DNA from: Oscillospiraceae bacterium
GTDB lineage: Bacteria > Bacillota > Clostridia > Oscillospirales > Acutalibacteraceae
NCBI GenBank assembly: GCA_003486665.1
Contig: DNGF01000078.1
Location: 1,517-8,241, forward strand
Direction of reading: 5' to 3'
Length of the DNA: 6,725 nt
Position numbers and translations under genes: made by a program. This document shows, piece after piece, positions 1 through 6,496 of this stretch; position 1 is the stretch's first letter, and the number at the start of each line of letters is the position of its first letter. A model generated the notes under the pieces. It made no database searches. It worked only from the letters and a program-made list of their open reading frames with translations, and had not been told where the DNA came from.

Positions 1-585
1 AACGGGAGTAAGCGTTGTGAAATGATAGTCCGCAATAATCGGCTTAGCCTCGCTGACGACCGAAATAAGCGTTGACTTTCCGACATTCGGGAAGCCCAGA
101 AGTCCGACATCGGCAAGGAGCTTCAATTCGAGCGAAACGTCCCAGCTCTCGCCGGGTGTGCCGGGCTTGGCGAATCTCGGCGTCTGACGGGTCGGAGTCT
201 TGAAATGGGAATTTCCCCAGCCTCCCCTGCCGCCCTTTGCGGCAATAAACTCGTCATCGTCGGACATATCAGCCATGACCTTACCCGTTGTCTGCTCGCG
301 GATAATAGTACCTCTCGGCACCTCGATTATCAGATCCTCGCCCTTTTTGCCGCTCTTGTGACCCGACTGACCGGGAGCGCCGTTCGGGGCTTTGTATTTT
401 CTCTTGTAGCGGAAGTCGGCAAGGGTTGAAAGATTGTCGTTGACCTTAAACACAACGTTTCCGCCTCTGCCGCCGTCACCGCCGTCCGGTCCGCCCGCAG
501 CAACATATTTTTCTCTTCTGAATGCGACCGCTCCGTTGCCGCCGTCGCCTGCCGTAATTTTAATTTTTGCTATGTCTACAAACAT
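1..585 (-). CDS. obg: GTPase Obg (CgtA), N-terminal part, cut by window edge
   Basis: Obg is an essential ribosome-associated GTPase that acts in large-subunit maturation and stress control. The visible 195 residues contain the glycine-rich Obg fold (about residues 1-158), with [16 protein letters not shown] at 12-27 and [12 protein letters not shown] at 31-42. The start of the G domain follows: P-loop GFPNVGKS at 164-171 and switch I YHFTTLTP around 187-194, containing the conserved threonines. The remaining G motifs and the C-terminal domain (family length about 420-430 residues) lie beyond base 1. The ATG at 583-585 is supported by MFVDxAKI, the usual N-terminus of the family, and by GAGG at 593-596, 7 nt upstream. 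It follows the aldolase gene by 45 nt with no visible terminator, so it may be read through from the uronate operon or have its own weak promoter. Identification is firm from family motifs; co-transcription is inference. Confidence 0.96.
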   Translation of the reverse strand, partial: MFVDIAKIKITAGDGGNGAVAFRREKYVAAGGPDGGDGGRGGNVVFKVNDNLSTLADFRYKRKYKAPNGAPGQSGHKSGKKGEDLIIEVPRGTIIREQTTGKVMADMSDDDEFIAAKGGRGGWGNSHFKTPTRQTPRFAKPGTPGESWDVSLELKLLADVGLLGFPNVGKSTLISVVSEAKPIIADYHFTTLTPV

Positions 586-630
586 AGGTTTACCTCATTC
601 TGTTAAATTATGTTAAATGCCCATCATCGG
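586..630 (-). other. aldolase-obg spacer with tandem ATTTAACA repeat, no visible terminator
   Basis: This 45-nt spacer contains two copies of ATTTAACA (minus strand; 611-618 and 601-608) with a 10-nt period. The junction between them reads CATAAT (607-612), which matches five of six bases of a -10 box, but no convincing -35 hexamer lies about 17 nt upstream. No stem-loop followed by a T-run is visible in either direction. The obg ribosome binding site GAGG occupies 593-596. The spacer could hold a weak obg promoter or a binding site, or could have no regulatory role. Confidence 0.4.
601..618 (-). repeat. 8-nt direct repeat ATTTAACA, two copies, 10-nt period
   Basis: The plus strand reads TGTTAAAT at 601-608 and again at 611-618, separated by TA. 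The two copies are exact and sit one helical turn apart, just upstream of the obg ribosome binding site. With only two short AT-rich copies, chance is a real possibility. Confidence 0.5.
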
Positions 631-1275
631 TTACTTTGCTCTTGCCGCCTTGATGTTGGCAACAAATTTCTTTGCCGTTTCCGTAATAAGCTTATAGTCT
701 CCCGTTTTTGCACCTGCCGTAAGTGATGAGCCTGCTCCGACTGCAACTGCGCCTGCCTTTATCCACTCGCCTACGTTATCGGCATCAACGCCGCCCGTGG
801 GCATCATCTTGGCATACGGGATCGGTCCGAGAATGTCCTTTATTATCTTCGGTCCGAAGAGATCGCCCGGAAAAATCTTTAGAATATCCGCGCCGTTCTC
901 CATTGCCGTTACAGCCTCACGAACCGACATAACGCCGGGCATCATCGGCACTCTGTAGCGGTTGCACATCTTAAGCGTTTCAAGGTCAAGATACGGGCTG
1001 ACGATATACTGTGCGCCGCTGAGCATTGCGATTCTCGCAGTCGCCGCGTCCATAACGGTACCTGCACCCAATATTATGTCCTTTGGATCATATTTATATG
1101 AAAGCGTTTCGATAACTCTGTCCGCATGGGGAACGCTGAATGTCAGCTCGATCGCCGCAACTCCGCCCTCCATGCAGGCGTCAACGATTCGCTCCGCCTT
1201 GTCGGCACTTTCGGCTCTGACAACGGCAACAATGCCGCAGTCCTGAATTCTCATAAGAATATTTTCTTTATCCAT
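631..1275 (-). CDS. eda: KDPG/KHG aldolase (class I, Eda family)
   Basis: This 214-residue cytoplasmic class I aldolase is predicted to cleave 2-keto-3-deoxy-6-phosphogluconate to pyruvate and glyceraldehyde-3-phosphate; many homologues also act on 2-keto-4-hydroxyglutarate. It is a single (beta/alpha)8 barrel of normal family length. Visible motifs are GIVAVVR at 14-20, IELTF at 42-46 with the catalytic glutamate E43, GAGTV at 70-74 with T73, LKIFPGD at 132-138 with the Schiff-base lysine K133, and the phosphate-binding TGGV at 160-163. The position of E. coli Arg49 is serine (S47), as in the TFxVP-type Firmicutes enzymes. The ATG at 1273-1275 has GGAGG at 1281-1285, only 5 nt away. The gene begins 11 nt after the hydrolase stop, so it is probably in the same operon. 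It performs the last step after the KDG kinase encoded two genes upstream. Function is strongly supported; preference for KDPG over KHG is inferred from that neighbour. Confidence 0.93.
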   Translation of the reverse strand: MDKENILMRIQDCGIVAVVRAESADKAERIVDACMEGGVAAIELTFSVPHADRVIETLSYKYDPKDIILGAGTVMDAATARIAMLSGAQYIVSPYLDLETLKMCNRYRVPMMPGVMSVREAVTAMENGADILKIFPGDLFGPKIIKDILGPIPYAKMMPTGGVDADNVGEWIKAGAVAVGAGSSLTAGAKTGDYKLITETAKKFVANIKAARAK

Positions 1276-1280
1276 AATGC

Positions 1281-1285
1281 CCTCC
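1281..1285 (-). promoter_or_regulatory. ribosome binding site of the aldolase gene
   Basis: GGAGG (minus strand) lies 5 nt before the ATG at 1273-1275 and within 2 nt of the upstream stop codon at 1287-1289. A ribosome finishing the hydrolase would therefore cover this site, which favours translational coupling. Confidence 0.75.
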
Positions 1286-1286
1286 G

Positions 1287-4200
1287 TCAGTTATTGATTT
1301 TCGGTGCGGAAAGTATTCCCACACGTCTGAGAACATATTCGTTGCTCCAGTTGCACTTTTTACTTCTCCATGCGTCGGGTCCGTGCCAAGGCTCAGCCTC
1401 ATTGACGAGGTGAAGCGGTCCAAAGGTGTTGTAGCGGTGAGTGTAAAGCGTCATTTCAACGTCATGCTCGCCGTCGGAAAGTCCGTCAACGCAGAGGGTG
1501 TACGGCGGATAGATGATATCGCCCTTTTTCTCGCCGTCAACCTTAACGGAGATCATCGCACCTCTGTACCACGAAGCGCAGATATTCATTTTTCCGTTTT
1601 CCGCAGCAGCCTTGAATTTATATGTGATATTGTCGCCGTAGAACGGGAAACCCTGCCTTGTTATGTCGCCGAAGCCGATCTTTTCGGGCAAAGGAACAAC
1701 CTTTTTCTCAGTTCCTGCGACCTTAACGCCGAAATCGCCGAGAATAAATACGCTTTCAATATCCGTCTTTTCGCCGTAAGCATACGTCATTTCAAGCGTG
1801 TTTTTGCCCTTTACAATGTCGGGAAGCTTGACCTTAAAAATCGAAATATCAACATAGCTGCCGCAAAGCTCCTTTGCGACCTCGCTGCCGTTAAACATGA
1901 TCTTTTCGAGTCTGTCGGGTTCCTCAAATGCAAGCTCGGCGCCGCCGTAATTGATCTCGCTTTCAAACGTAAAGCGAAGCGTAAGCTTGTCCACGGGAGG
2001 AATATCGCCCGAAACCCACGGCTGAACTATCGAACCGCCGCGAAGCGGAAGTCCGAGCCGATCACGGCAAACATTATCAAGACGGAGAATTTCCTCCTCA
2101 GGTGAAAACTCGCTCTCGCCGGAAAGTCTGTATTCCGCCATGTCGAGCAGAAGCACGTTCTTTCCGTCAAGCTCATAGTCAACCAAGCCGACAACCGACC
2201 TGCCCTCGGAAGCATCGTTCGTTTTCTCCCCCTGCGCCGATTCGGTTCTGCCGCCGGTCAGCTTTATAAGAAGCGAATCATAGCCGTAAAGCTTGTATGA
2301 AACAACGGTTTTTCCGTTCATATACGAAGCGCCGAGCGGAATAATATCACCGTTCTGAGTGTCGTAAAGTTCGGGAATAAACTCGCCGTCAACAGTAATT
2401 TTTATGTCACTGCCGTAGTCGATGTCCTTGTTTTTCGGCTCTGCATCGTGGCAGATAAAGAGCCATTCGCAGTCATTGTCACGGCGAAGCTGATATATGA
2501 GATTATCCGTCAGTCTGCCGTTGGCATATCTCAGAGTAACCGTTCTGTCCGCTTCAAGCGCATTGAGAAGCGAAGCTCTTGAAAAATCAATTCTTGTACT
2601 TCTGTCAAAGAGCTTCCTGCCCTCGTCAGACTCAACGGCATCGCAAAGATAAGGCGCATCGCCCATAAATATGAGCCTGCCGCCGTTTTTGCCGAACTCG
2701 GAAAGTCGCTCGATCGTAGTCGAACGGAGCGTTTCACAGCCGGGAACGATAACGGCATCGTATTCCATCCTGCCGACCTTGAGCGGATTTGAACCTTTCT
2801 CACAAAGGGTCGGGAGAAGCGACTCCGAGATAAAGTCGAAATCTATACTGCCCTCAAGCAGCCAATTTGTAACGTTTGAAAATCTTTCGTCAAGGCTCTC
2901 GCGCAGAACAGCTGTCTTGTCGTTCGGTCCCCAGTGAAGCCAGAAGCTCTCGATCGGGTGAATGACGGCAACCTTGACAACGGGCTTGCCCCTTGTCAGA
3001 GCCGTGTTGAGTCTTGCGAAGTGATCCTCGACGACCGAGAATTTTTTATACCACGGCGACTGATACGAGATTGAAGCCGGATAGTCACGCTTCGCCTCGC
3101 CGCCCATTGCGTACCATGAAAGGTGCGGAACTCTGACAGTTACGCCGAGAGCCGCCTGCCAGTCGCCCTGATGCTTATAGGTTCTGAAATCGCAGTCCCA
3201 AGCCGTTACGCCGTAAAGCTCGGAGAGCATTCCCTCATAGCCGAACTGGTGAACCGCCGACTGCGCCTGCTTTGCCGTTGTGAATTCATGATTGTTGCAA
3301 AGCATATCAATGCCGGGAATATCGAAGCCTCTGTATGAGCGCATAGCTTCGCCGAGCGCGGCGCACTGACTGCGAAGCGTCGGTTCCTCCATCATGTGTC
3401 CCGTAAGGGCAATGCCGTTTTTGCGGCACCACGAGCCGATATTATCGGCAAAGGAGCTTGAGAAAAGCTCTGAAATAAAATCGTGATATCTGTATCTGTG
3501 AACGGATGGCTTGCTTTCGGGCAGATCCCAGAAAAGTTCGGGAAGCGTTGCGTAAATGTCCGCGCCGTAAGCCTTTTCGTAAAGTTCGGGAACCTTGTCC
3601 GTCCACGGCATTATCATGTCCATTTTATCAAATGAATTGTTCATTACCGCCTTGTGGGTGAACTGCGGCTCGTCTGTAAAAATCGCAGGAACGGTCTTAT
3701 CAAACTCATCGCCGACAGTATTCCTGTATTTCTCATGAGTGATCTCGATGAAACGGTCTACCGCGTCCTTTGAAAGCGTATCGGCATATGTCTTGCCGTT
3801 GAACCAATCGGACTCGCCGATTATCTCCATAAACGCATACCATTTTGTACCCTCGGCTTCGTCATTCTCGCCGATTCGCCTGTACGATGACAGGTATCCG
3901 TCCTTATCGAGTACAACATCGTAGCAGGCAAGGAGCGTACCGTTGTTCGTTCTGCCTGCGCTTACCTCAAAGGATTTCTTAGCCTCGGCAGTTTTGAACG
4001 GAGTGAAAAGAAGATATCTCGCTCTGTATCGCTCGTCCTCCGTTACATATCCGCCTGCCGCTCCCGACGGCCATCTGTCCTCGTCATAGAGCCATGCGAG
4101 CATTTTTTCGCCCTTAGCCTTGTCAACGCAGTCCCTTATGAGCTGCATATATTCATCGCTGAGATATTTATTTTTAAGACCCGTTCTGACGTGCATATGG

Positions 4201-4364
4201 AAGCCGCCAAGACCCATTTCTTTGAAAATTTCGATCTGTCTTTCAAGCTCGTTTTTTTCAAGCAGGCTGTTCCACGCCCAGAACGGAGTTCCTCTGAATT
4301 CACTTGTCGGATTTTTGAAAAGCTCCTTTGAAAGCTCTTTTTCGCTGTTTTTCTTGTATAACAT
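1287..4364 (-). CDS. large cytoplasmic glycoside hydrolase, GH106 (alpha-L-rhamnosidase)-like
   Basis: This 1025-residue protein is probably an exo-acting glycosidase on imported oligosaccharides. No signal peptide or membrane segment is seen, so a cytoplasmic location is expected. The N-terminal catalytic region (about 20-460) looks like a (beta/alpha)8 barrel of the GH106-like type: TPFWAWNSLL at 26-35, GLGGFHMHVRTGL at 51-63 and AWLYDEDRWPSG at 90-101. Acidic candidates for catalysis are D231/E232 in FTDEP, E326/E327 in HMMEEP and E382 in SELYG; which of these act cannot be settled by eye. A class I amidotransferase-like middle domain (about 460-575, YDAVIVPGCETL at 535-546, GGRLIFMGDAPYL at 561-573) recalls the non-catalytic domain of GH42 enzymes. 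A hydrophilic linker lies near 704-724. The C-terminal part (about 785-1025) is beta-rich and galactose-binding-like, ending in a PWHGPDAWRS motif (992-1001). The ATG has GAGGA at 4371-4375, 6 nt upstream. It lies between KDG kinase and KDPG aldolase, implying a uronate-containing substrate (inference). Hydrolase class is confident; rhamnosidase specificity is not. Confidence 0.82.
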   Translation of the reverse strand: MLYKKNSEKELSKELFKNPTSEFRGTPFWAWNSLLEKNELERQIEIFKEMGLGGFHMHVRTGLKNKYLSDEYMQLIRDCVDKAKGEKMLAWLYDEDRWPSGAAGGYVTEDERYRARYLLFTPFKTAEAKKSFEVSAGRTNNGTLLACYDVVLDKDGYLSSYRRIGENDEAEGTKWYAFMEIIGESDWFNGKTYADTLSKDAVDRFIEITHEKYRNTVGDEFDKTVPAIFTDEPQFTHKAVMNNSFDKMDMIMPWTDKVPELYEKAYGADIYATLPELFWDLPESKPSVHRYRYHDFISELFSSSFADNIGSWCRKNGIALTGHMMEEPTLRSQCAALGEAMRSYRGFDIPGIDMLCNNHEFTTAKQAQSAVHQFGYEGMLSELYGVTAWDCDFRTYKHQGDWQAALGVTVRVPHLSWYAMGGEAKRDYPASISYQSPWYKKFSVVEDHFARLNTALTRGKPVVKVAVIHPIESFWLHWGPNDKTAVLRESLDERFSNVTNWLLEGSIDFDFISESLLPTLCEKGSNPLKVGRMEYDAVIVPGCETLRSTTIERLSEFGKNGGRLIFMGDAPYLCDAVESDEGRKLFDRSTRIDFSRASLLNALEADRTVTLRYANGRLTDNLIYQLRRDNDCEWLFICHDAEPKNKDIDYGSDIKITVDGEFIPELYDTQNGDIIPLGASYMNGKTVVSYKLYGYDSLLIKLTGGRTESAQGEKTNDASEGRSVVGLVDYELDGKNVLLLDMAEYRLSGESEFSPEEEILRLDNVCRDRLGLPLRGGSIVQPWVSGDIPPVDKLTLRFTFESEINYGGAELAFEEPDRLEKIMFNGSEVAKELCGSYVDISIFKVKLPDIVKGKNTLEMTYAYGEKTDIESVFILGDFGVKVAGTEKKVVPLPEKIGFGDITRQGFPFYGDNITYKFKAAAENGKMNICASWYRGAMISVKVDGEKKGDIIYPPYTLCVDGLSDGEHDVEMTLYTHRYNTFGPLHLVNEAEPWHGPDAWRSKKCNWSNEYVLRRVGILSAPKINN

Positions 4365-4370
4365 AAACTG

Positions 4371-4375
4371 TCCTC
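4371..4375 (-). promoter_or_regulatory. ribosome binding site of the glycoside hydrolase gene
   Basis: GAGGA (minus strand) lies 6 nt before the ATG at 4362-4364 and just after the kinase stop at 4378-4380. It supports the chosen start and coupled translation with the kinase. Confidence 0.7.
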
Positions 4376-4377
4376 GC

Positions 4378-5475
4378 TTATCTTTGAACTCTTGCGCCTG
4401 CGCCGCCGATTATTCTTTCAACCTCGGCTTTGCTCGCCATTGATGTGTCGCCCGGAGTCGTCATTGCAAGCGCACCGTGAGCCACGCCGTAATTGACCGC
4501 CGCCTGCGGATCGCCCGTTTCCATCAGTCCGTATATAAGACCCGAAGCGAAGCTGTCGCCGCCGCCCACGCGGTCGTAAATTTCAAGACCCTTTAAATCA
4601 AGTCCGTTATAAACCCTGCCGTCAGCCCAGCATATTGCGCTCCAGTCGTTGACTGTGGCGGTTTTAACCGTCCTGAGCGTTGAAGCCGCGACCTTGAAAT
4701 TAGGATAAAGCTCCGCAGCCTTTGCCATCATTTTTTTGTAGCCGTCGATGTTCAGCTCCCTGAGATTTTCGTCATTGCCCTCAACCTCAAGTCCGAGGCA
4801 GGCGGTAAAGTCCTCCTCGTTGCCGATCATGACGTCGATATATTTTGCAATTTCCCTGTTGACCTCCTGTGCCTTTGCCTTGCCGCCGATATCATTCCAC
4901 AATGACGGGCGGTAATTGAGGTCGTAGGAAACTATTGTTCCGTATTTTTTCGCTGTTTTAACGGCTTCAATAACGACCTTAGCCGTTGTATCGGAGAGTG
5001 CGGCAAAAATTCCGCCCGTGTGAAGCCACCTTACGCCGAGAGTGCCGAAAATGTACTCCCAGTCAATGTCGCCCTCTTTAAGCTGAGAGGCGGCAGTGTT
5101 TCCCCTGTCGGAAACGCCGAGCGCTCCGCGGATTCCGTAGCCGCGCTCGGTAAAGTTCAGTCCGTTTCTGACGGTTCTTCCGATGCCGTCATATTTCACC
5201 CACTTTATAAGCGAGGTATCTACTCCGCCCTGAAGCATGAAGTCCTCAACCAGTCTGCCGACCTCGTTATCGGCAAGCGCCGTAACAGCCGCCGTTTTCA
5301 GTCCGAAGCACTTGCGGAGTCCTCTTGCGACGTTGTATTCGCCGCCGCCCTCCCATACTCTCAACGAGCGCGCCGTTCTGATTCTTGAATCACCGGGATC
5401 GAGCCTCAGCATAATCTCGCCGAGGGATATCATATCAAAGGTGCAGTCCTCTTTTTTTCTGAGTTCAAGCTTCAT
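4378..5475 (-). CDS. kdgK: 2-keto-3-deoxygluconate kinase (PfkB/ribokinase family)
   Basis: This is a cytoplasmic sugar kinase predicted to convert 2-keto-3-deoxygluconate plus ATP to KDPG, the substrate of the aldolase encoded two genes downstream. From the chosen start it has 365 residues, somewhat longer than typical KdgK (about 300-340). PfkB features: ISLGEIMLRLDP at 16-27, GGGEYNVARGL at 43-53 (sugar-binding N-terminal signature), SYDLNYRPSLW at 183-193, IGNEEDF at 217-223, and DRVGGGDSFASG at 301-312, holding the anion-hole glycines and catalytic base D307. The start was set at the ATG at 5473-5475 because AAGGAG lies at 5486-5491. An upstream in-frame TTG at 5512-5514 lacks a clear site and would add 13 residues resembling no PfkB N-terminus. 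The gene overlaps the upstream glycosyltransferase by 11 nt, so translation is probably coupled. Another 2-keto acid or fructose-like substrate is possible, but the aldolase neighbour supports KDG. Confidence 0.9.
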   Translation of the reverse strand: MKLELRKKEDCTFDMISLGEIMLRLDPGDSRIRTARSLRVWEGGGEYNVARGLRKCFGLKTAAVTALADNEVGRLVEDFMLQGGVDTSLIKWVKYDGIGRTVRNGLNFTERGYGIRGALGVSDRGNTAASQLKEGDIDWEYIFGTLGVRWLHTGGIFAALSDTTAKVVIEAVKTAKKYGTIVSYDLNYRPSLWNDIGGKAKAQEVNREIAKYIDVMIGNEEDFTACLGLEVEGNDENLRELNIDGYKKMMAKAAELYPNFKVAASTLRTVKTATVNDWSAICWADGRVYNGLDLKGLEIYDRVGGGDSFASGLIYGLMETGDPQAAVNYGVAHGALAMTTPGDTSMASKAEVERIIGGAGARVQR

Positions 5476-6481
5476 GATCGGTATTCTCCTTTTTTCTGCT
5501 TTTATAAAAATCAAACATTGTCGGGTCCTGTACCGCCCTTACAAGCTCGTAAATGTGACGTGAATAGAAGAACACTGTGAACGATATTTTTATGATCAAA
5601 GAAATATCTTTGTTCCTTTGAAAGTCTTTTATCCACTTTTTACCTATTCTTTTCGACTCCGACAAAACCTCTTTTTCGCACTCTGTTCCTACCGCCTGCG
5701 TTCTGTTATAAAAAATCGACTGAAACAGATATTGCAGACAATATTTTTTTAAAAATAAATTTGATGAATTTTTCAGTTTTTCACAAAGCATATCGAATGA
5801 ATATGTCATTGTGAATCGCTTCATCGTAAATCTTGATGTTACGGTCGAATTCGGTCTGTTGAGATAATAGTAAAGCTCTTTGTCAATACACCTTACCCCG
5901 ATTCCGCGGTCAAGAAGATTTATGATATAGAATGCGTCCTCGCCGTTTGAAATCCCGACGGGGAATCGGCTCTGCCGCGCCGCTTCGGTTCTGATGATCT
6001 TGCCCCATACCGACTTTCCCATACATCTGTTTGTACTGCTGTCAAAAAGCTCCTCAACCGTTGCGTCATGCGCCTTGTACTCCGTGATCGGCTGCATTTT
6101 TTCATCGGTATTCGGCGTATATATCTCGTGGGCGCAAACCATGCCGCACCCCGATTTTTCAATTTCGCCGACGAATAATTCGACCGCCTGAAAGTGCAGA
6201 TAGTCGTCGCCGTCAACAAACATAATATATTCGCCCGCCGCTTCGTCAAGACCTCTGTTTCTTGCCGCGGAAACGCCCGAATTCTCCTGACGGACATATT
6301 TTATCCTGCCGTCTGAAGCCGAAAGACGCTTTATGATCTCTGCGCTTTTGTCCGTACTTCCGTCATCAACGCAGATAATTTCAAGATTGTCATAGGTCTG
6401 AGCAGCGATGCTTTTCAGGCAATTCTCTATGTACTTTTCAAGATTATATACAGGAATAATTATGCTGACAAGCGCCGACAT
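5465..6481 (-). CDS. family 2 glycosyltransferase (GT-A fold)
   Basis: This 338-residue protein is predicted to transfer a sugar from a nucleotide-sugar donor to a polysaccharide, lipid or other acceptor at the cytoplasmic face of the membrane. The GT2 domain is clear: VSIIIPVYNLEKYIENCL at 5-22, nucleotide-binding ICVDDGSTD at 36-44, SGVSAARNRGLDEAAGEYIMF at 68-88, and the metal-binding DxD-type motif VDGDDYL at 89-95. VWGKIIRTE lies at 158-166 and NGEDAFYI at 179-186 carries the usual ED acid pair that includes the probable catalytic base. A weakly hydrophobic stretch near 293-314 may bind the membrane; no clear transmembrane helix is seen. The ATG has GAGG at 6489-6492, 7 nt upstream. The gene starts 15 nt after the SDR stop and its last 11 nt overlap kdgK, so it is embedded in a catabolic operon. 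DNA for the C-terminal half is unusually AT-rich. Donor and acceptor cannot be read from sequence. Confidence 0.9.
   Translation of the reverse strand: MSALVSIIIPVYNLEKYIENCLKSIAAQTYDNLEIICVDDGSTDKSAEIIKRLSASDGRIKYVRQENSGVSAARNRGLDEAAGEYIMFVDGDDYLHFQAVELFVGEIEKSGCGMVCAHEIYTPNTDEKMQPITEYKAHDATVEELFDSSTNRCMGKSVWGKIIRTEAARQSRFPVGISNGEDAFYIINLLDRGIGVRCIDKELYYYLNRPNSTVTSRFTMKRFTMTYSFDMLCEKLKNSSNLFLKKYCLQYLFQSIFYNRTQAVGTECEKEVLSESKRIGKKWIKDFQRNKDISLIIKISFTVFFYSRHIYELVRAVQDPTMFDFYKSRKKENTDHEA
5486..5491 (-). promoter_or_regulatory. ribosome binding site that decides the KDG kinase start
   Basis: AAGGAG (minus strand) lies 10 nt before the ATG at 5473-5475 and inside the last codons of the glycosyltransferase gene. 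The spacing is slightly long, but no comparable site precedes the in-frame TTG at 5512-5514, so the ATG is the better start. Confidence 0.7.
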
Positions 6482-6488
6482 TTCATCA

Positions 6489-6492
6489 CCTC
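6489..6492 (-). promoter_or_regulatory. ribosome binding site of the glycosyltransferase gene
   Basis: GAGG within GAGGTGATG (minus strand) lies 7 nt before the ATG at 6479-6481. A second ATG just upstream (6484-6486) is out of frame and too close to the site to be the start. Confidence 0.65.
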
Positions 6493-6496
6493 AGAT

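Noticed and set aside
205..616. Two short plus-strand frames opposite obg, one proline-rich
   Set aside because: The prolines are the antisense reading of the glycine-rich Obg fold; obg itself is certain.
962..1413. Open plus-strand frames opposite the aldolase gene
   Set aside because: They are antisense shadows of the aldolase with no motifs, and two of them overlap each other.
1383..2105. A 240-codon open frame on the plus strand opposite the hydrolase gene
   Set aside because: It lies wholly antisense to a convincing family member, has no recognisable motif, and has the composition expected from the GC-rich codon use of the opposite strand.
5498..5530. TATAAA-like sequence in the 3' end of the glycosyltransferase as a promoter for kdgK
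   Set aside because: The only -35-like match (CCGACA) is about 12 nt away, too close, and the region is AT-rich by composition.
5020..5563. Plus-strand frames across the start of the kinase gene
   Set aside because: They overlap the kinase and glycosyltransferase on the other strand and show no family features.
5735..5765. T/A-rich run (ATTTTTTTAAAAATAAATTT) as a terminator or origin-like element
   Set aside because: It is inside the glycosyltransferase coding frame, lacks a GC-rich stem, and encodes normal residues (SSNLFLKKYCL).
5920..6297. A 125-residue arginine-rich frame on the minus strand inside the glycosyltransferase
   Set aside because: It is a +1/+2 shadow frame of the GT2 core, whose motifs are intact in the real frame; no sign of a frameshift.
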